Source of the DNA: Hordeum vulgare subsp. vulgare
Taxonomy: Eukaryota > Streptophyta > Magnoliopsida > Poales > Poaceae
Reading direction: 5' to 3'
DNA: 64,000 bases
Assembly (NCBI RefSeq): GCF_904849725.1
Contig: NC_058521.1
Location: 95,218,244-95,282,243 of the forward strand
Notes under the pieces: model-generated
The model's input: only the letters and a program-made list of their open reading frames with translations
Told to the model about the DNA's origin: nothing
The model's database searches: none
In this document: positions 46,593 through 58,484 of the stretch, in pieces
Layout: every line of letters starts with the position of its first letter
Numbering within the stretch: position 1 is the first letter of the stretch
Position numbers and translations under genes: made by a program

Positions 46593-48260
46593 CTACGCCT
46601 TCCCTTTGCCCTTGAACTTAGCATTGGTCACGGCTGCAGCCTCTGCTTGCGGTGTGGGCGGAGCTTTCTGTTTCTGCTTCCGAGTGTTACCTCCATCACC
46701 ATCGCCGACTGTCTTGTGCTTGCCGCTCCAGATGCGGTCCTCCTCTTCACCATTTGCATAGCGCGCCGCTATCTCCATCATCTTCCTCATGGAGATGTCG
46801 CCTGTTTGACCGAACTTTAAGTACAACTCTCTGTACCGCACGCCTGCCTTGAATGCGCAGACTGCTTGATGCTCGGTGACGTTCTCCACCGTGTGGTAGA
46901 GAGTTGTCCAACGCTGGATGAAGTCGCGCAGGGGCTCATTCGGCTTCTGTACACAGTGCTGGAGCTCTACAAGGCCTGCAGGGCGTTTGCACGTCCCCTC
47001 GAAGGTCCTGACGAATACTCGGGCCAGATCTGCCCAACTGTAAATGCTCGAGGGGGCCAACTGGTTTAGCCACGCTCGTGCCGAGCCGTCGAGCATCAGA
47101 GGGAGGTGCTTCATAGCGACATGGTCGTCCCCGCCTCCGATCTGGACTGCCACTCGGTAGTCATCCAACCATGTTTCTGGCTTGGACTCTCGTGTAAACT
47201 TACTGATTCCCGCTGCCAATCGGAAGTTGGGTGGGATGTCAGCCGAGCGGATGGCTCGACTAAAACACTCGGGACCGGACACGATGGCCCTGCTTCCACT
47301 CGGACGGTCCATGTCGTAACCATCACGGTGGGCTCGACCCCTGTCGACTCTTCGCTGGGCGATACGTCCTCTTGCGTCGGGTCTTGGGTCGTGAGTTTCG
47401 CCGACTAAACACCGATCATCATGATGTCGGGACCCATAGGGCCCACCCCGCGGAGGGGTGCGTGAACGGCGGTGGTCTTCGTGAATCAAGGAACGGTTGT
47501 CTCCCCTGTGGCGCTGATGGGATCCAGGGCTGTGAACCGACCGATGCGTGTTGGCGTGGACGAAACTATTGTAGATCCGGTTGTGCGACTGGGAGACTGC
47601 CGAATTCTGCTGCTGCGCCGTGTGCAACAGGGCTCGGATCTGCTCGATCCCTCTACCAGCCTCTGAATCGGTCGGCTGGAGGGAATCGGCTATCTTGGCA
47701 GCAGCAGCCAAGTTGAGGAGGGGCGTGCGGAACAACTCTACGTTGCTCTGCCGAGTGTGTCGACTGGCAGAACGGCGAGGTGGACGGCGCGCACCGGATG
47801 CTTCACCGACCTCGCGCTCGCTTCGACCAGCTTGACGGGGATCTTCATGGGTGTTGGCCATGTGAACTTCTGCTGCAGGCCCGCGGCCCGCGTACTCGGA
47901 AGGAAATTCAGTCGGAACTGAACCCGAGTGCAGGGAACGCGGGGCAACCACTACAGACTCCAGAACTGCCACTTGAGGAGACGCGACCTGACGCGCTCGG
48001 GGATGCTGCACCCAACGCAGGAGACGCAGACGGCGGGACCGCTTGTTGCGGCGCATGATGGAGGTGCAGGTCAACAACGGAGCCGATTGTTGGAGAAGAA
48101 GAACGCCGCGGGCGCCGGCACGGAAGTGCGTGGCCCCACGACGGGGAAGCGCCTCAACGTCGAGAGGTGCCTCCCGAAGCCACGCCGAATCGTCGACGGT
48201 GAAGGAGAGAGCGCCGAAGAAGATCTGGTGACCCATGCTCGAAACTCTATCGGACGACAT
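46593..48260 (-). pseudogene. Inner Tat gag
   Basis: The first in-frame ATG is at 48260 (MSSDRVSSMGHQIFFGAL), 67 bp inside the 5' LTR; the open frame extends without ATG to the primer site. The capsid region is clear: LPLMLDGSARAWLNQLAPSS, FEGTCKRPAGLVELQHCVQK, EPLRDFIQRWTTLYH. The N-terminal third is Arg/His-rich and low in complexity. A TAG at 46595-46593 ends it after KFKGKGKA, and the same frame continues into protease, so gag and pol share one frame. Whether this stop is a lesion or a regulated gag/pol boundary cannot be told from one copy. Confidence 0.85.
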
Positions 48261-48307
48261 GACGAAAGGAAGTAGTCGCAAACTCGCCGGAAGTCGCTTA
48301 GACGCCT

Positions 48308-48325
48308 GCCCCACGGTGGGCGCCA
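48308..48325 (-). promoter_or_regulatory. Primer binding site of the inner Tat element
   Basis: On the minus strand TGGCGCCCACCGTGGGGC, 2 bp inside the 5' LTR. The TGG start pairs with tRNA CCA; the same site is common in Tat-clade elements of grasses. The tRNA is not named here. Confidence 0.8.
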
Positions 48326-48327
48326 AC

Positions 48328-48882
48328 TGTCGTGGGTATAAGCCTGACAGTAGATGTGTAGGGTACGAATGAGATGGGCAGAGTCCTAGCTACGGCGAGG
48401 TTGTATGAGTTTAGGCCCCTCTACGGTGGAGGTAACAGCCCTACGTCTCAGTGCTCTCGGAGCTTGTTACCGAGTGCAATATGGAATACAATGATTTTCT
48501 AACCCTTCTACCAGTGGGGGAGGGCGGCTTATATAGAGTGCGCTGTCCTCCACAAGTTTCCGGTATAAGGGCGGAGTAGTGGGGATTGAATGCATACGTT
48601 ACAGGTAACGTATGCTCTAAATGCTAATAAATGCACCCGGAAACGTACGACCGTTTCCCTCTAGGGAGGTTACGATGTACCGAGTGTATCCAGTCGGTTA
48701 GCTTGGTATTCTCCGAATGCTAGTATCCGACTGGATGATATAGGACCTGTCGCCGACTGGATAATGGGGATTCCTTAATTCAGTCGGGGTAGACTTAGGG
48801 TCTTGTCCTTTGTGTGGGGTAGTCCTTGGGTAGGACCTGCATGGCACGCCTATGACCCTACCCTAGGACTATGACCCCATCA
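48328..48882 (-). repeat. 5' LTR of the inner Tat element
   Basis: 555 bp. It contains a minus-strand TATA box and ends at the ATTGG duplication. Confidence 0.95.
48528..48536 (-). promoter_or_regulatory. TATA box in the 5' LTR of the inner Tat element
   Basis: CTATATAAG on the minus strand, pointing toward gag. The same motif is at 36903-36911 in the 3' LTR. Confidence 0.65.
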
Positions 48883-48887
48883 ATTGG

Positions 48888-50403
48888 TATGGGCAATTCC
48901 CTTGGCTTCTGCCAAGCTTGGGGGAGTTGCCCTGGTATCGTATCACCTTTATATCTTTTGCTTTTACCTTTGTTTTAGTTCTTTCCTTTTCAGTTTTTAT
49001 TTCTTCTTTTAGAGGAATAAGTCTTTAATTTTTAGTTTGAGTCTTTTGCTTTTGTATCTCCCCCGATGTACTCGAGCTTACGAGCTATATAATAAAGAGC
49101 GTCTTAGTCGAGGGCTTTGCTTTGTGCCATGATCAAAAGTATGAAAAGAACGATAGCATGAAAGATCATGAGACGATCTTATGGAAAGTGATAACTTCAC
49201 TTATGACACATATGATGATTGAAACTTGTTGAGAATAAATTAACATAGACCTCAGTCATTGTTCAATTAATAAGACGTAATAAGGAAAGAGAGGTTCACA
49301 TATAAATATACCATCTTAGACACTTTTTACAATTGTGAGCACTCACCAAACTATTACATGCTTAGGAGTAGATGTTGGACAAGGAAGACAACATAATGAA
49401 TTGTGTTTGCTTGGTTCCAAACAATGTTATATGATTAGAGATCCCTTAGCATGTGACGATTGCTTCCACCTCATATTATCCAAAACTCCCACACCAAGTA
49501 GAGATACTACTTGTGCATCCATAAACCTCCAACCAGTTTTGCCATGAGAGTCCACCATACCTACATATGGATTGAATAAGATCCTTCAAGTAAGTTGTCA
49601 TCGGTGCAAGCAATAAAAATTGCTCTCTAATATGTATGATCTATTAGTGTGTGGAAAATAAGCTTTGTACGAACCTGTGATGAGGAAGACATAAAAGCGA
49701 TAGATTGCATAATAAAGTTCTTTATCACAGGAGGCAATATAAAGTGACGTTCCTCCATGCTAAGAGGACACGCATTCAAACCTCAAAAGCGCATGACAAC
49801 CTCTTCTTCCCTCTGCGAAGGGCCTTTCTTGTACCTTTACTTTTTACCCTTGAAAGAGTCATGGTGATCATCACCAATTCCCTTTTTGCCTTCGTCTTGG
49901 CTACCGTCACATGCTTGGGAAAGATCTATATTCATATATCAACTTGGAAAGATTTATTATTGTTGACTTTACCCTTGAGGTAAATCGTTGGGAGGCAAAA
50001 CTATAAGCCCCTATCTTCCTCTGTGTCCAGCTGAAGCTTTGACACCATGAGTACCACGTGAGTTATAACAATTGTGGAAAACAAAAGAGATGATTGAGTA
50101 TGTGGGTTTGCCTTACAAGCTCTTATTTGACTCTTTGTGATGTTGTGATAAATTGCAATTGCTTCAATGACTATGGACTATTGTTGGTTACTTCTCGGTA
50201 AGGTTTTTGCTTCATGCTTTGCTTTGTGAAGGAATTGTTACTTTCCCATAAGAGTCTTTATGATATATTGCTGTTCTATGTGTGATCATGATGCCCTCAT
50301 GTCCGTATTATGTTTTATCGACACCTTCGTCCCCTCACATGTGGACATGTTTATGGAACTTGGTTTCCGCTTGAGGACAAGCGAGGTCTAAGCTTGGGGG
50401 AGT
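48888..50403 (+). other. Athila 3' untranslated region with polypurine tracts
   Basis: This is the Athila region between ORF3 and the 3' LTR, now right of the inner Tat element. CTTGGGGGAGT occurs directly before the 3' LTR (50393-50403) and again at 48917-48927. Short frames (49335-49983) have no domain. Confidence 0.7.
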
Positions 50404-51902
50404 TGATACGTCCATTTTGCATCATGCTTTCATGTTGATATTTATTGCTTTTTGGGCTGTTATATTACTTGTGGTACCATATTTATGCCTTCTCTCTTAT
50501 TTTGCAAGGTTTATTTGAAGAGGGAGAATTCAGGCAGCTGGAATTCTCGACTGGAAAAGGAGCAAATCCTAGTCCACTATTGTGCACATCTCCAAATGCC
50601 CTGAAAATTTACGTGGATTTTTCTGGAATATATGAAAAATACTGGGCAAAAGAACTAGCGGAGGGGGCCCACCAGGGCCCCACAAGCTTGCCCACCGCCA
50701 CCACCCCCTGGTGGCGCAGGGCAGGCTTGTGGGCAGCCCACTGGCCCACTAGCCCCATCTTTTGCTATATGATGCGACCTGACCTGGAAAAAATCATACG
50801 GGAGCTTTTTCATGGTTTCGCGGCCGCCACGGGGCGGAACTTGAGCAGATCCAATCTAGAGCTCCGGCAGGACGATCCTGCCGGGGAAATCTCCCTCCCG
50901 GAGGGGGAAATCATCGCCATCGTCATCACCAACACTCCTCTCTTCGGAGGGGAGGCATCTTCATCAACATCTTCATCAACACCATCTCCTCTCCAATCCC
51001 TAGTTCATCTCTTGTAATCAATCTTCGTCTCGCGACTCTGATTGGTACTTGTAAGGTTCCTAGTAGTGTTGATTACTCTTTGTAGTTGATGCTTGTTGGA
51101 TTACTTGGTGGAAGAGTTTATGTTCAGATCCTTGATGCTATTCATTACACCTCTTTGAGTAGTTACTTTTGTTCCAGAGGACATGGGATTAGTCATGCTG
51201 ATAATAGTCATGTGAATTTGCTATTCGTTTGATATTTGATATTCTGTGTGTTGTTTTTCCTCTAGTGGTGTTATGTGAACGTCAACTACATAACACTTCA
51301 CCATATTTGGGCCTAGAGGAAGGCATTGGGAAGTAGTAAGTAGATGATGGGTTGCTGGAGTGACAGAAGCTTAAACCCCAGTTTATGCGCTGCTTCGTGA
51401 GGGGCTGATTTGGATCCACTAGATTAATGCTATGGTTAGACTTTGTCTTAATTCTTCTTTTGTAGTTGCGGATGCTTGCGAGAGAGGTTAATCATAAGTG
51501 AGATGCTTGTCCAAGTAAGGGCAGTACCCAAGCGCCGGTCCACCCACATATCAAACTATCAAAGTAACGAACGCGAATCATATGAACATGATGAAACTAG
51601 CATGACAGAAATTCCCGTGTGTCCTCGGGAGCCTTTTTTCTCCTATAAGACTTTGTTCAGGCTTGTCCCTTGCTACAAAAGGGATTGGTCCACTTGCTGC
51701 ACCGTTGCTACTACTTGTTACTTGTTACTTTTTGCTCGCTACATTTCACCTCGCTACACAATCACTTGTTACCGCTACTTTCAGTGCTTGCAGTTATTAC
51801 CTTGCTGAAATCCGTTTATCAGAGCCTTCTGCTCCTCATTGGGTTCGACACTCTTACTTATAAAAAGGACTACGATTGCTCCCCTATACTTGTGGGTCAT
51901 CA
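50404..51902 (+). repeat. 3' LTR of the Athila element
   Basis: 1499 bp; start and end match the 5' LTR. It is followed by AAGCC, the right target copy. Confidence 0.95.
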
Positions 51903-52191
51903 AAGCCGTGCAGGTGAAGGAGCTCACAAAGAGGATCTGTAATATAGTGAGAAAATTGACCTCACCAATGTGATCCAGGTGATGCTGCATCGCGGCCTTC
52001 TCCTCTTCGAGCTCCAGCCTGTCCCAATGTGGGATGACAATCTCGAGGATCTGGATAGTGCGGCTGGCCGTGTGCAGAGTTTTTTCCGCACTACTCGCGA
52101 GAAGCTGTTGAAGGTGCACTTTAAGTCACAAAATACTTGGCCTGATGAGGAGGAAGATGAAGGCTTGTCCTTCCTCAACCCTGCGAGACTG
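51903..52191 (+). pseudogene. Antisense ORF of the outer Tat element, first exon, right part
   Basis: It resumes in phase with 28885-29486 across the Athila insertion: VQVKELTKRICNIVRKIDLT, then NVIQVMLHRGLLLF and FFRTTREKLLKVHF. A GTAAGG donor follows ACTG at 52191. The frame is open in this part. Confidence 0.7.
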
Positions 52192-54046
52192 GTAAGGTTT
52201 TTACCATATTTTTTAGATTCCATCCCTTCCTTTTTTTAAAGGAACTCATTCCTTCCTACCCCGATGCGTGGAGATCTGGCTGAAGAAGTCCAGACGGATT
52301 AATTGTCAGGCACCTTTGCCCGAGGATTTCATGACCCATCTGCTGGCAACCGTGCTAACCGAGAAGTTGTACACGGCGCCGAGGGACAAGGAGGAACAAA
52401 AGAAGGGGAAGAAGAAGATCTAGGAGGGTCTTCGGTCGAAGGGTCCCTCGGACACTAGGTTCGAAGGGACATTGGGTCCTTCCTCCTGGAGGGATAGGAA
52501 GAAGAAGATGGGGAGGAGGTGAGTGACTCCTCCGATACAAAGAAAAGAGCGGCATCCGAAGATGCCGAGGGAGATCAAGCTCCCATTGCCCGGAAGAAGC
52601 TACAAGGGCCCCTATGGACCTATTTGAGGATATTCCGAACCAGGATGAGGACTCCGTGGATGAGGCACCGGTACCTCGAAGGACCCTCAGGGTGAAACCC
52701 TGGGCAAAAAGGTATGTATAGAAAGTCCGAATATATCTTTCCTCTAATTGTCGTGGTTCTAACTAGGCTGATATTCTGCATTGCAGCCTGCGGCGTGCTT
52801 TCCCCACTGATCAAATTTCGAAGGGGGATTCCCTGCCACACAATCTAGCTGAAAGCGGGACCATCTTGCCCCCACATACATCCCCTTACAGCCAAGGATA
52901 CAGGGGAGGTGGTATCCAGGGAGGCCCCCCCACCACGTCGGACACTACGGCCGGGGAGTGACAATATTATGACCGAGGTTAATATTTGGCCACAAAAGAC
53001 CAGGAGGATGAACTCCCCCTGGAGACAAAGGAGGGAGGGCCTAGAGGATGAACAACCCCTGAAGAAGACAAATCCGGAGGGTCCTCCCTCTCAGGTGCCA
53101 TCAGTAGTACTCTCTACGAAAAGGGAGACTGCTACGGTGCGTCTAGAGTTATCCATGAAGGAGCCACTCCGAACTTGGTGGCCTAACTTAAGGGAGGAAT
53201 ATCTGAATGATCCTTCAATTCCTGAAGAATGCCGCACTCATCTCAGTGTGGTTTTGCACATTTAGTCCGTTGATAACGGTTTTGAAGGAGCTTTCGACAC
53301 ACTCCTAGCGGGCATCAAGGTAATCCACATACTTTTCCGTTTGTAATTATGCATTGTCTGAAAGTTTATTATGCCTAGTAGCCCCAAGCCCTGTGGGAGT
53401 TTGAAAGAATCACACAGGGGTTAGAATAGTTCAGAAAAAGTACGTGCATCCCCAAAGTTCCGGTGGGTTGATGGGAACACACCCTACCAAAAGATTTTGA
53501 AAAATTCTAAAAACGTACAAAATATCCTCTTCTTCAAGCTTCTACATTTGTCGTAGCCCCCAACTCTCTGGAGTCGGTGCAAATGAATCGTAAACTAAAA
53601 GGTTCCGAAGAGGAGCTGGATCACATCAACAAGCATTTTGAAGATCCTCAAAGTAAGTATGCAAGCCTTAGCTCTATTATTGAATTATTTCGAATATTTT
53701 TGTGTAAATGTGTGTTGTCCAAATGATTGTCACAACTGTTGCTGCTGAAGTTGATCGGCTTAAACTGAACCGGGCCATGCCAATCAAGAGGCCGCTGAAC
53801 AGAGGGCGACGTTCACCTAGGCCAAAGCTGTTAGCGACAAATCCAAGACCTGGGTTAGCGAAGTTCAGTAAGAACTTAAAGAGGCCATCATGAAGAATGA
53901 GGCCCTTGAGCAGAAAGAAAAAGTAAAAACAACCAAACTGATGTTAGTCAGCGCTTCACTCCAATAAGTGCGAAGGAGGCACACAACCTTCAGAAAGAGG
54001 TCCATCAGATCAAGCAAATTGCAGCTGGTAAGCAATATTTACTACA
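52192..54046 (+). pseudogene. Antisense ORF of the outer Tat element, decayed middle exons and introns
   Basis: Patches of coding-like sequence (acidic/basic low-complexity around 52330-52700 and 52900-53270) alternate with AT-rich stretches, matching the acidic exon 2 and the introns of the inner copy in style. Exon borders were not fixed. Confidence 0.4.
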
Positions 54047-54586
54047 ATGTACCTTTGGCGAACAAAGATTTGCATCTCTTACTCGAATAAGGAGTTTAAA
54101 CGTGCGATTGCTGATCTTCCGAGGACTGTGGAAGAAGCTGAGAAGTACTATTCTTCTCATGAGGGCGAGGCGAAACAAAGGCTGTTCTTGGCACAGTTCC
54201 AAAACCCGGAGCATCGTGAGCTAGCGTCTGACAAGTCGAAACAGCTGATGGAGCTGCACAAGATGACCGAGCCGGCGATGAAGGACTTGTGCATCACGAT
54301 GTGGCCAGCCAAACCATTGCCGAGTAGCTACTTCCGCTTGGTTCAAAAGTTGATTGCTGCTTCACCTCGAATCGATGTCCTGAAGCATTCGGTTTGCATC
54401 GAAGGAGCTCGTATGGCCTTTGCGAAGACAATGATGCACTTGCCAAAGTTAGATCCCTCTAAGATGGCCACCACAGCTCTGCCGCCTAGGAAGGAGCACA
54501 AACACCCCGAACTGTATTTCTCCACTGTTGTGGAAGGTGCTCGAGCTATAGAGGTACAATGCTCTGAAGACATAGTCTCTGAGTAA
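54047..54586 (+). pseudogene. Antisense ORF of the outer Tat element, last exon
   Basis: The frame has no ATG of its own to trust; the exon probably begins near 54100. It reads IADLPRTVEEAEKYYSSHEG, KQLMELHKMTEPAMKDLCIT, SYFRLVQKLIAASPRIDVLK and SVCIEGARMAFAK, ending IVSE. This is a typical C-terminal block of wheat Tat antisense ORFs. It is intact over about 160 residues, better kept than the first exon. Confidence 0.6.
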
Positions 54587-54589
54587 AAA

Positions 54590-55970
54590 ATACTATCGTG
54601 TAAAAGTGGTTATAGTAATACAATGCCTTTTAATTTTTGCATGGTAGACCATGTATTTTTAATTGCAACTCTTGTTTTGATTGCTTTGATATTGCAAGTT
54701 TCCAGCCATCGGCTTCATCCCCCTGCCAGATTCTAGCGGGCATGTTTTTGGCTTCCGCATAGTTACCTTTAGCCAATGTTTTTCCATCCTAAGGCGATAA
54801 TGTGGGAAAAGACCAGACAATCTGGCTATTTGGATTTAACGATTTAACCATAAGAGCTTGACCATGGGTGCTAAGTAGGACCTTTTCAAAAATTGTGATA
54901 TTCGGCTTATGTTGTAGTGTAGAACTTATAATCACTCGGTTTGAATGACTTCAAACCTTTTGTAGAAGCGATGAAACCCTAATAGTTCTTTAGTTTATCA
55001 ATTGTTTTTGGATCGCGAAACAGTTCTCGCTCATCATGCCGGTCAGTTTTTGGCTTTCCCCACTGAGGTATTTAACCATACTATATGGAAATACAATCAA
55101 AGTGGTTGTCCCTTTACCCTTTTAGAAAAACAAGCAGAACTTAAATGGGTAAACGCAGGAGCGGGGCAACCCAACATTTGACCAAAGACATAATTCGAAA
55201 CCGATGTATATAACTCAAATCCAAGACGTCGCACTCGTGAAATGGCAAATAGTAATGTAACGGTTTGAACGGGGTGGTCGTGATGGCTAAGCGCCCCGTT
55301 AATCCAACCAATATGTGCATAAAAACAAACTTGTATAAGTGTTCGAGAAACAGTTCAGGAAAAGTAGGAAGCGAAAAGTCATTGCAAAGCACATAAATCA
55401 CAAAGAGCATTCTATACTTCCAAAACGTTTTGAATCGTATAATTCGAACTCAAGAAGCGGTTGTATATGTATAGATGAATAAAAGTGTATAGAGTAGATG
55501 TTTACATAGGGTTTGGTACAACTAGTTTGATGTTCCTATAAGAACCTTGCTGCATGTCTATGTCTTCACTCTGGAGAATATTCCTTGAACATGAGATAAC
55601 TTCAATGGACAACTCTTGGGAACAATGGCGGTCTTGAGAAGTCGCCGATGTGTAGGTGTGCTTGACATAGAGATCGGTCCTTGATGGTACCTGTATATGT
55701 CCTAAGACTGTAATGGCCATGATTCGGTTTATCCGAACAATAAGCCTTACATTATTAATCCCCGTAGCTGCCCATGGTATCTTGAGTGCAAACTTGTGTC
55801 TTCGAGATACATACTTTGCTGGAGGCAAGGTGATGCTATGAGGAGTGTATCCCTATTTAGTTGTCGTGGTATGTAATTGTGTCGGGGCACGAGCTTGTTT
55901 AGGCCTCGGAGTCATGTCATCAGATTGTACTTCGGCTTCTAAAGCCGTAGTGTGTTCCTCGGTCCGAAGG
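54590..55970. other. Outer Tat element: non-coding 3' region next to a pol deletion
   Basis: AT-rich stretch between the antisense ORF end and the protease remnant, where the RT, RNase H and integrase genes should lie. A 109-codon minus-strand frame at 55502-55828 shows no domain. No tandem array like that of the inner Tat is visible. Confidence 0.5.
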
Positions 55971-55972
55971 GA

Positions 55973-57009
55973 TCACTTCGTGTTACCATTGACTGTAATA
56001 ACACCTTTAGGTCCTGGCATCTTTAGCTTGATGTATGCATAATTGGGGCCGACATTAAAGTGAGCGAATGTTGTATGACAGATGAGTGTAGGATACCTGC
56101 TGTGGAATGGGACAATGTCAAAGATCAAATCTTCGGTGCAAAAGTTGTCGGGAGAGCTGAACACTACGTCCAGGGTTATCGTGCCCAAACAACGAGCTTC
56201 GATGCCAGGAATTACTCCTTTGAATGTGGTCTTGTTGGATATGATTCTTGATGGATCAATACCCATTTTTCGCACTGTATCCTCATAAATAGGATTAAGG
56301 CTGCTGCCTCCATCCATGAGGACTCGTGTGAGGTGGTACCCGTCAATGATGAGATCTAGTACCAAGGCCGCTTACCCCACATGCCGAATACTAGTAGGGT
56401 GGTCCATGCGATCATAGGAGATCGGGCACGCCAAACATGGATTGTACTTTGGGGCTACTGGCTCTATGGAATATACGTCCCGAAGCACATGCTTCCTCTC
56501 CTTTTTGGGTAAGTGGGTGACATACCACGAAAGTGGGAAACTGTTTTTGGCCCCCATTATTCGGGTGACGAGGTTCTTCGTTGTCCTCCTTGCGCATGCT
56601 TTTGGCTTGATCTTCGTCCATGCTCTTGCTTGCTTGCTGCCTTGATCACTCAATAGTTACGGTTGGTCTAAGTTGCGGGCTTATTCTTAGTGCCATTTAT
56701 CTGACACAACCTCTCAAGTATATTTTTCCAGTGCAGTCGGACAATCACGATTTCCTTTGAAACGTTTCTTCTTGGGTCCAGGCCTAGATTTGCTGAATCC
56801 GACATTGACTGTCATGTCATCGGCCTCACCGCTGTTGTGTTGACACGTATTCTTGTTGCATTGTCGCTTTCCATTACCGTCTCAGACTGTAGAAGTGCTG
56901 GGGTTTGAGGGAGGGTTATTCCATCGAGCCAACCAAGTATCCTCACCCGCGAAATGGCGGGCCATGAGTGAGGTGAGGGCGCCCATTGTCCTCGGCCTTT
57001 CTCGTCCAA
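55973..57009 (-). pseudogene. Outer Tat gag C-terminus and protease, broken
   Basis: On the minus strand the protease region is clear: TRVLMDGGSSLNPIYEDTVR, GIEARCLGTITLDVVF, TFAHFNVGPNYAYIKLKMPG. It aligns by motif with the inner Tat protease (VLMDGGSGLNIMY, KLKMPGPKGVIT). Upstream, a gag C-terminus with Lys/Arg-rich stretches (56372-57009) has stops and shifts. Beyond GVITVNGNTK the RT is absent. Confidence 0.75.
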
Positions 57010-57020
57010 GTGTGAGGTCG

Positions 57021-57060
57021 ATAGAAGATGTGTCTATAGGGGGTGTGAATAGACTACTTG
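57021..57060. repeat. Edge of an LTR-like retroelement sequence, left piece
   Basis: TGTCTATAGGGGGTGTGAATAG is a phrase seen at LTR edges of several Triticeae retroelements. It continues after the solo LTR at 59566. Confidence 0.4.
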
Positions 57061-58149
57061 TGTTAAAGCATAATTCCTCCATATGTGGTTTTGGTAATTG
57101 ATGACAATCCCTATGGACTAATGATTTCGCTAAGTTATATCTGCAAGACTTGTCCATAGGAACTTCTTGAAGTCCATCTGTTGGGTTCAAGGAGTTTATA
57201 TGATGACCAAGGTGGTATTCAAGGTTTTATCCAAAGATTGGTCATAAAGACACAAGATTGATCAAGACTAAGTCAAAGAGTGAATCAAGTAGATCAACAC
57301 ACAAAGCATACAAGATGTATCGAGAGGGATCAAGTGATCCCATGGTATGGTAAGCATTGTCCATTACACTGTGTGTACTAACCCATGGTGTTCGCCAGAG
57401 TTCTATGTGGGGTTAGGTGTGTTTCCATGGGCTTGCTCAAGAGGAAGATCTCATTCAACCCATGGAATATTCCGGTGTGCAAGTTCAAGTGGAGAATCAC
57501 GAAGATATCATGCTTGAAGCTTGCCATTCATTGTGGTGGAAATGGACTTGTAAATATGTGCTGAAGAGTGGCTCACCCATAGCGAGTATGGTGGAGCAAT
57601 CAACTAGTCTTCATCAAGCCAACGCAATCAAGAAAGGTGGTCCATCTTGAGTAAGTCAATATCGTCATCATCTAGCTGAATTGGACTATGTGCAAGGTAT
57701 AGGTTTGCCTTTATAGGTTTTTCTATTTTAGGCTAGATTGTCGTACTTCCAAGGGGAGCTCTCAAGTGAGTAGCTTGATCGTATCATTTGTTGAGAGCCC
57801 AAACCATTTGCATCCTTGCATCATCTTTCTACGTTCTTGTTTGGTGATTCTCTTTATGAGTTGTAGAGATTATGGTCATCTTCATGACAATCTCGAGTTC
57901 ATCGAAAACGGAGTCCATATGCATCTTCTATGATGTTTTTGATGTTGGAAGTGTTTGCCGGTTCTTCATTCATAGAGGTTTCACATCTCTATATCACTGG
58001 AATTTTTATACTGCCTCTTCGTAATATTTCGGAGCTCGTATGCTAAAGTTATGGCACTTCAGGGAAGGTTTTCTCAATTCGGAGCTCGTATGCGAAAGTT
58101 ATGGCACTCCAGGGCAGGTTTTCTCTCTTAATAGGAAGTACCACTAGGG

Positions 58150-58441
58150 CAGAGCGATAGTACCGCTCTGGCGATACTGTCGCCCTCCCCTGCCGACCTC
58201 TCTTCCACTTATATTTTTCTTCTGGCTTCTTCGGGGTCTTTTTCCATTTGGAGCAATAGTACCACTTGGGGGGAGTGGTAGTACCTCTCCAGTGTTAGTA
58301 ACGCTCCGGCGGTAGTATCTCTTGAGGGGAGCGGTAGTACCGCTCCGGTGGCACTACCGTCCCAAGATCTTTGCCATTTCCACTTTTTCCTTGAATCTTC
58401 CGTTCCAGCGGAAGTACCGCTCACCTGAGCGGTACTACCGC
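58150..58441. repeat. Cluster of GCGGTAGTACCGC palindromes in LTR U3
   Basis: GCGGTAGTACCGC at 58331-58343 and GCGGTACTACCGC at 58429-58441, with variants at about 58157, 58258, 58277 and 58309. Confidence 0.8.
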
Positions 58442-58484
58442 TTGTGCAGTGACTCAGTGCATAACAATTCGATTTGGGGAGGCC

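Larger units (their letters stand above)
36703..48882 (-). mobile_element. Inner Tat-clade Ty3/gypsy retrotransposon, complete, minus strand
   Basis: The LTRs at 36703-37258 and 48328-48882 both run TGTCGTGGGTATAAGCC to TATGACCCCATCA. A perfect 5-bp duplication, ATTGG, flanks the element (36698-36702, 48883-48887). By hand the LTRs differ at about 11 sites and one indel over 555 bp (about 2%). On the minus strand lie the primer site, gag, protease, RT, two RNase H domains and integrase. The 3' region carries a 70-bp tandem array and a plus-strand six-exon ORF. Dual RNase H and an antisense ORF are marks of the Tat clade (Retand/RIRE2/Grande type). Confidence 0.97.
29487..51902 (+). mobile_element. 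Athila-clade Ty3/gypsy retrotransposon, complete but interrupted by an inner Tat element
   Basis: The two LTRs (29487-31014, 50404-51902) both start TGATACGTCCATTTTGCATC and end CTTGTGGGTCATCA. The target duplication is AGGCC on the left and AAGCC on the right, with one mismatch. A tRNA-Asp primer site, gag, protease/RT/RNase H/integrase and an extra ORF follow in order. Without the 12.2-kb insertion it is about 10.2 kb. Hand count gives about 60 substitutions over about 1500 aligned LTR bases (around 4%), plus a 23-bp indel. It resembles wheat families such as WHAM/Sabrina; the exact name is not assigned. Confidence 0.95.
25280..57020 (-). mobile_element. Outer Tat-clade Ty3/gypsy element, minus strand, interrupted and pol-deleted
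   Basis: One LTR (25280-28320, split by a solo LTR) lies at the left and is the 3' LTR in element orientation. Next to it, on the plus strand, lies an antisense ORF with a 'putative gypsy type transposon' (PF04195-like) domain. That ORF is interrupted by the Athila element at 29487-51902 and resumes at 51903. On the minus strand, 55973-57009 retains gag C-terminus and protease. Reverse transcriptase, RNase H and integrase are missing. The 5' LTR is not seen; the element is cut near 57020 where another LTR-like sequence begins. Confidence 0.75.

Noticed and set aside
46059..46820. Long plus-strand frame (253 codons)
   Set aside because: It is the antisense shadow of the inner Tat gag and protease; no domain of its own.
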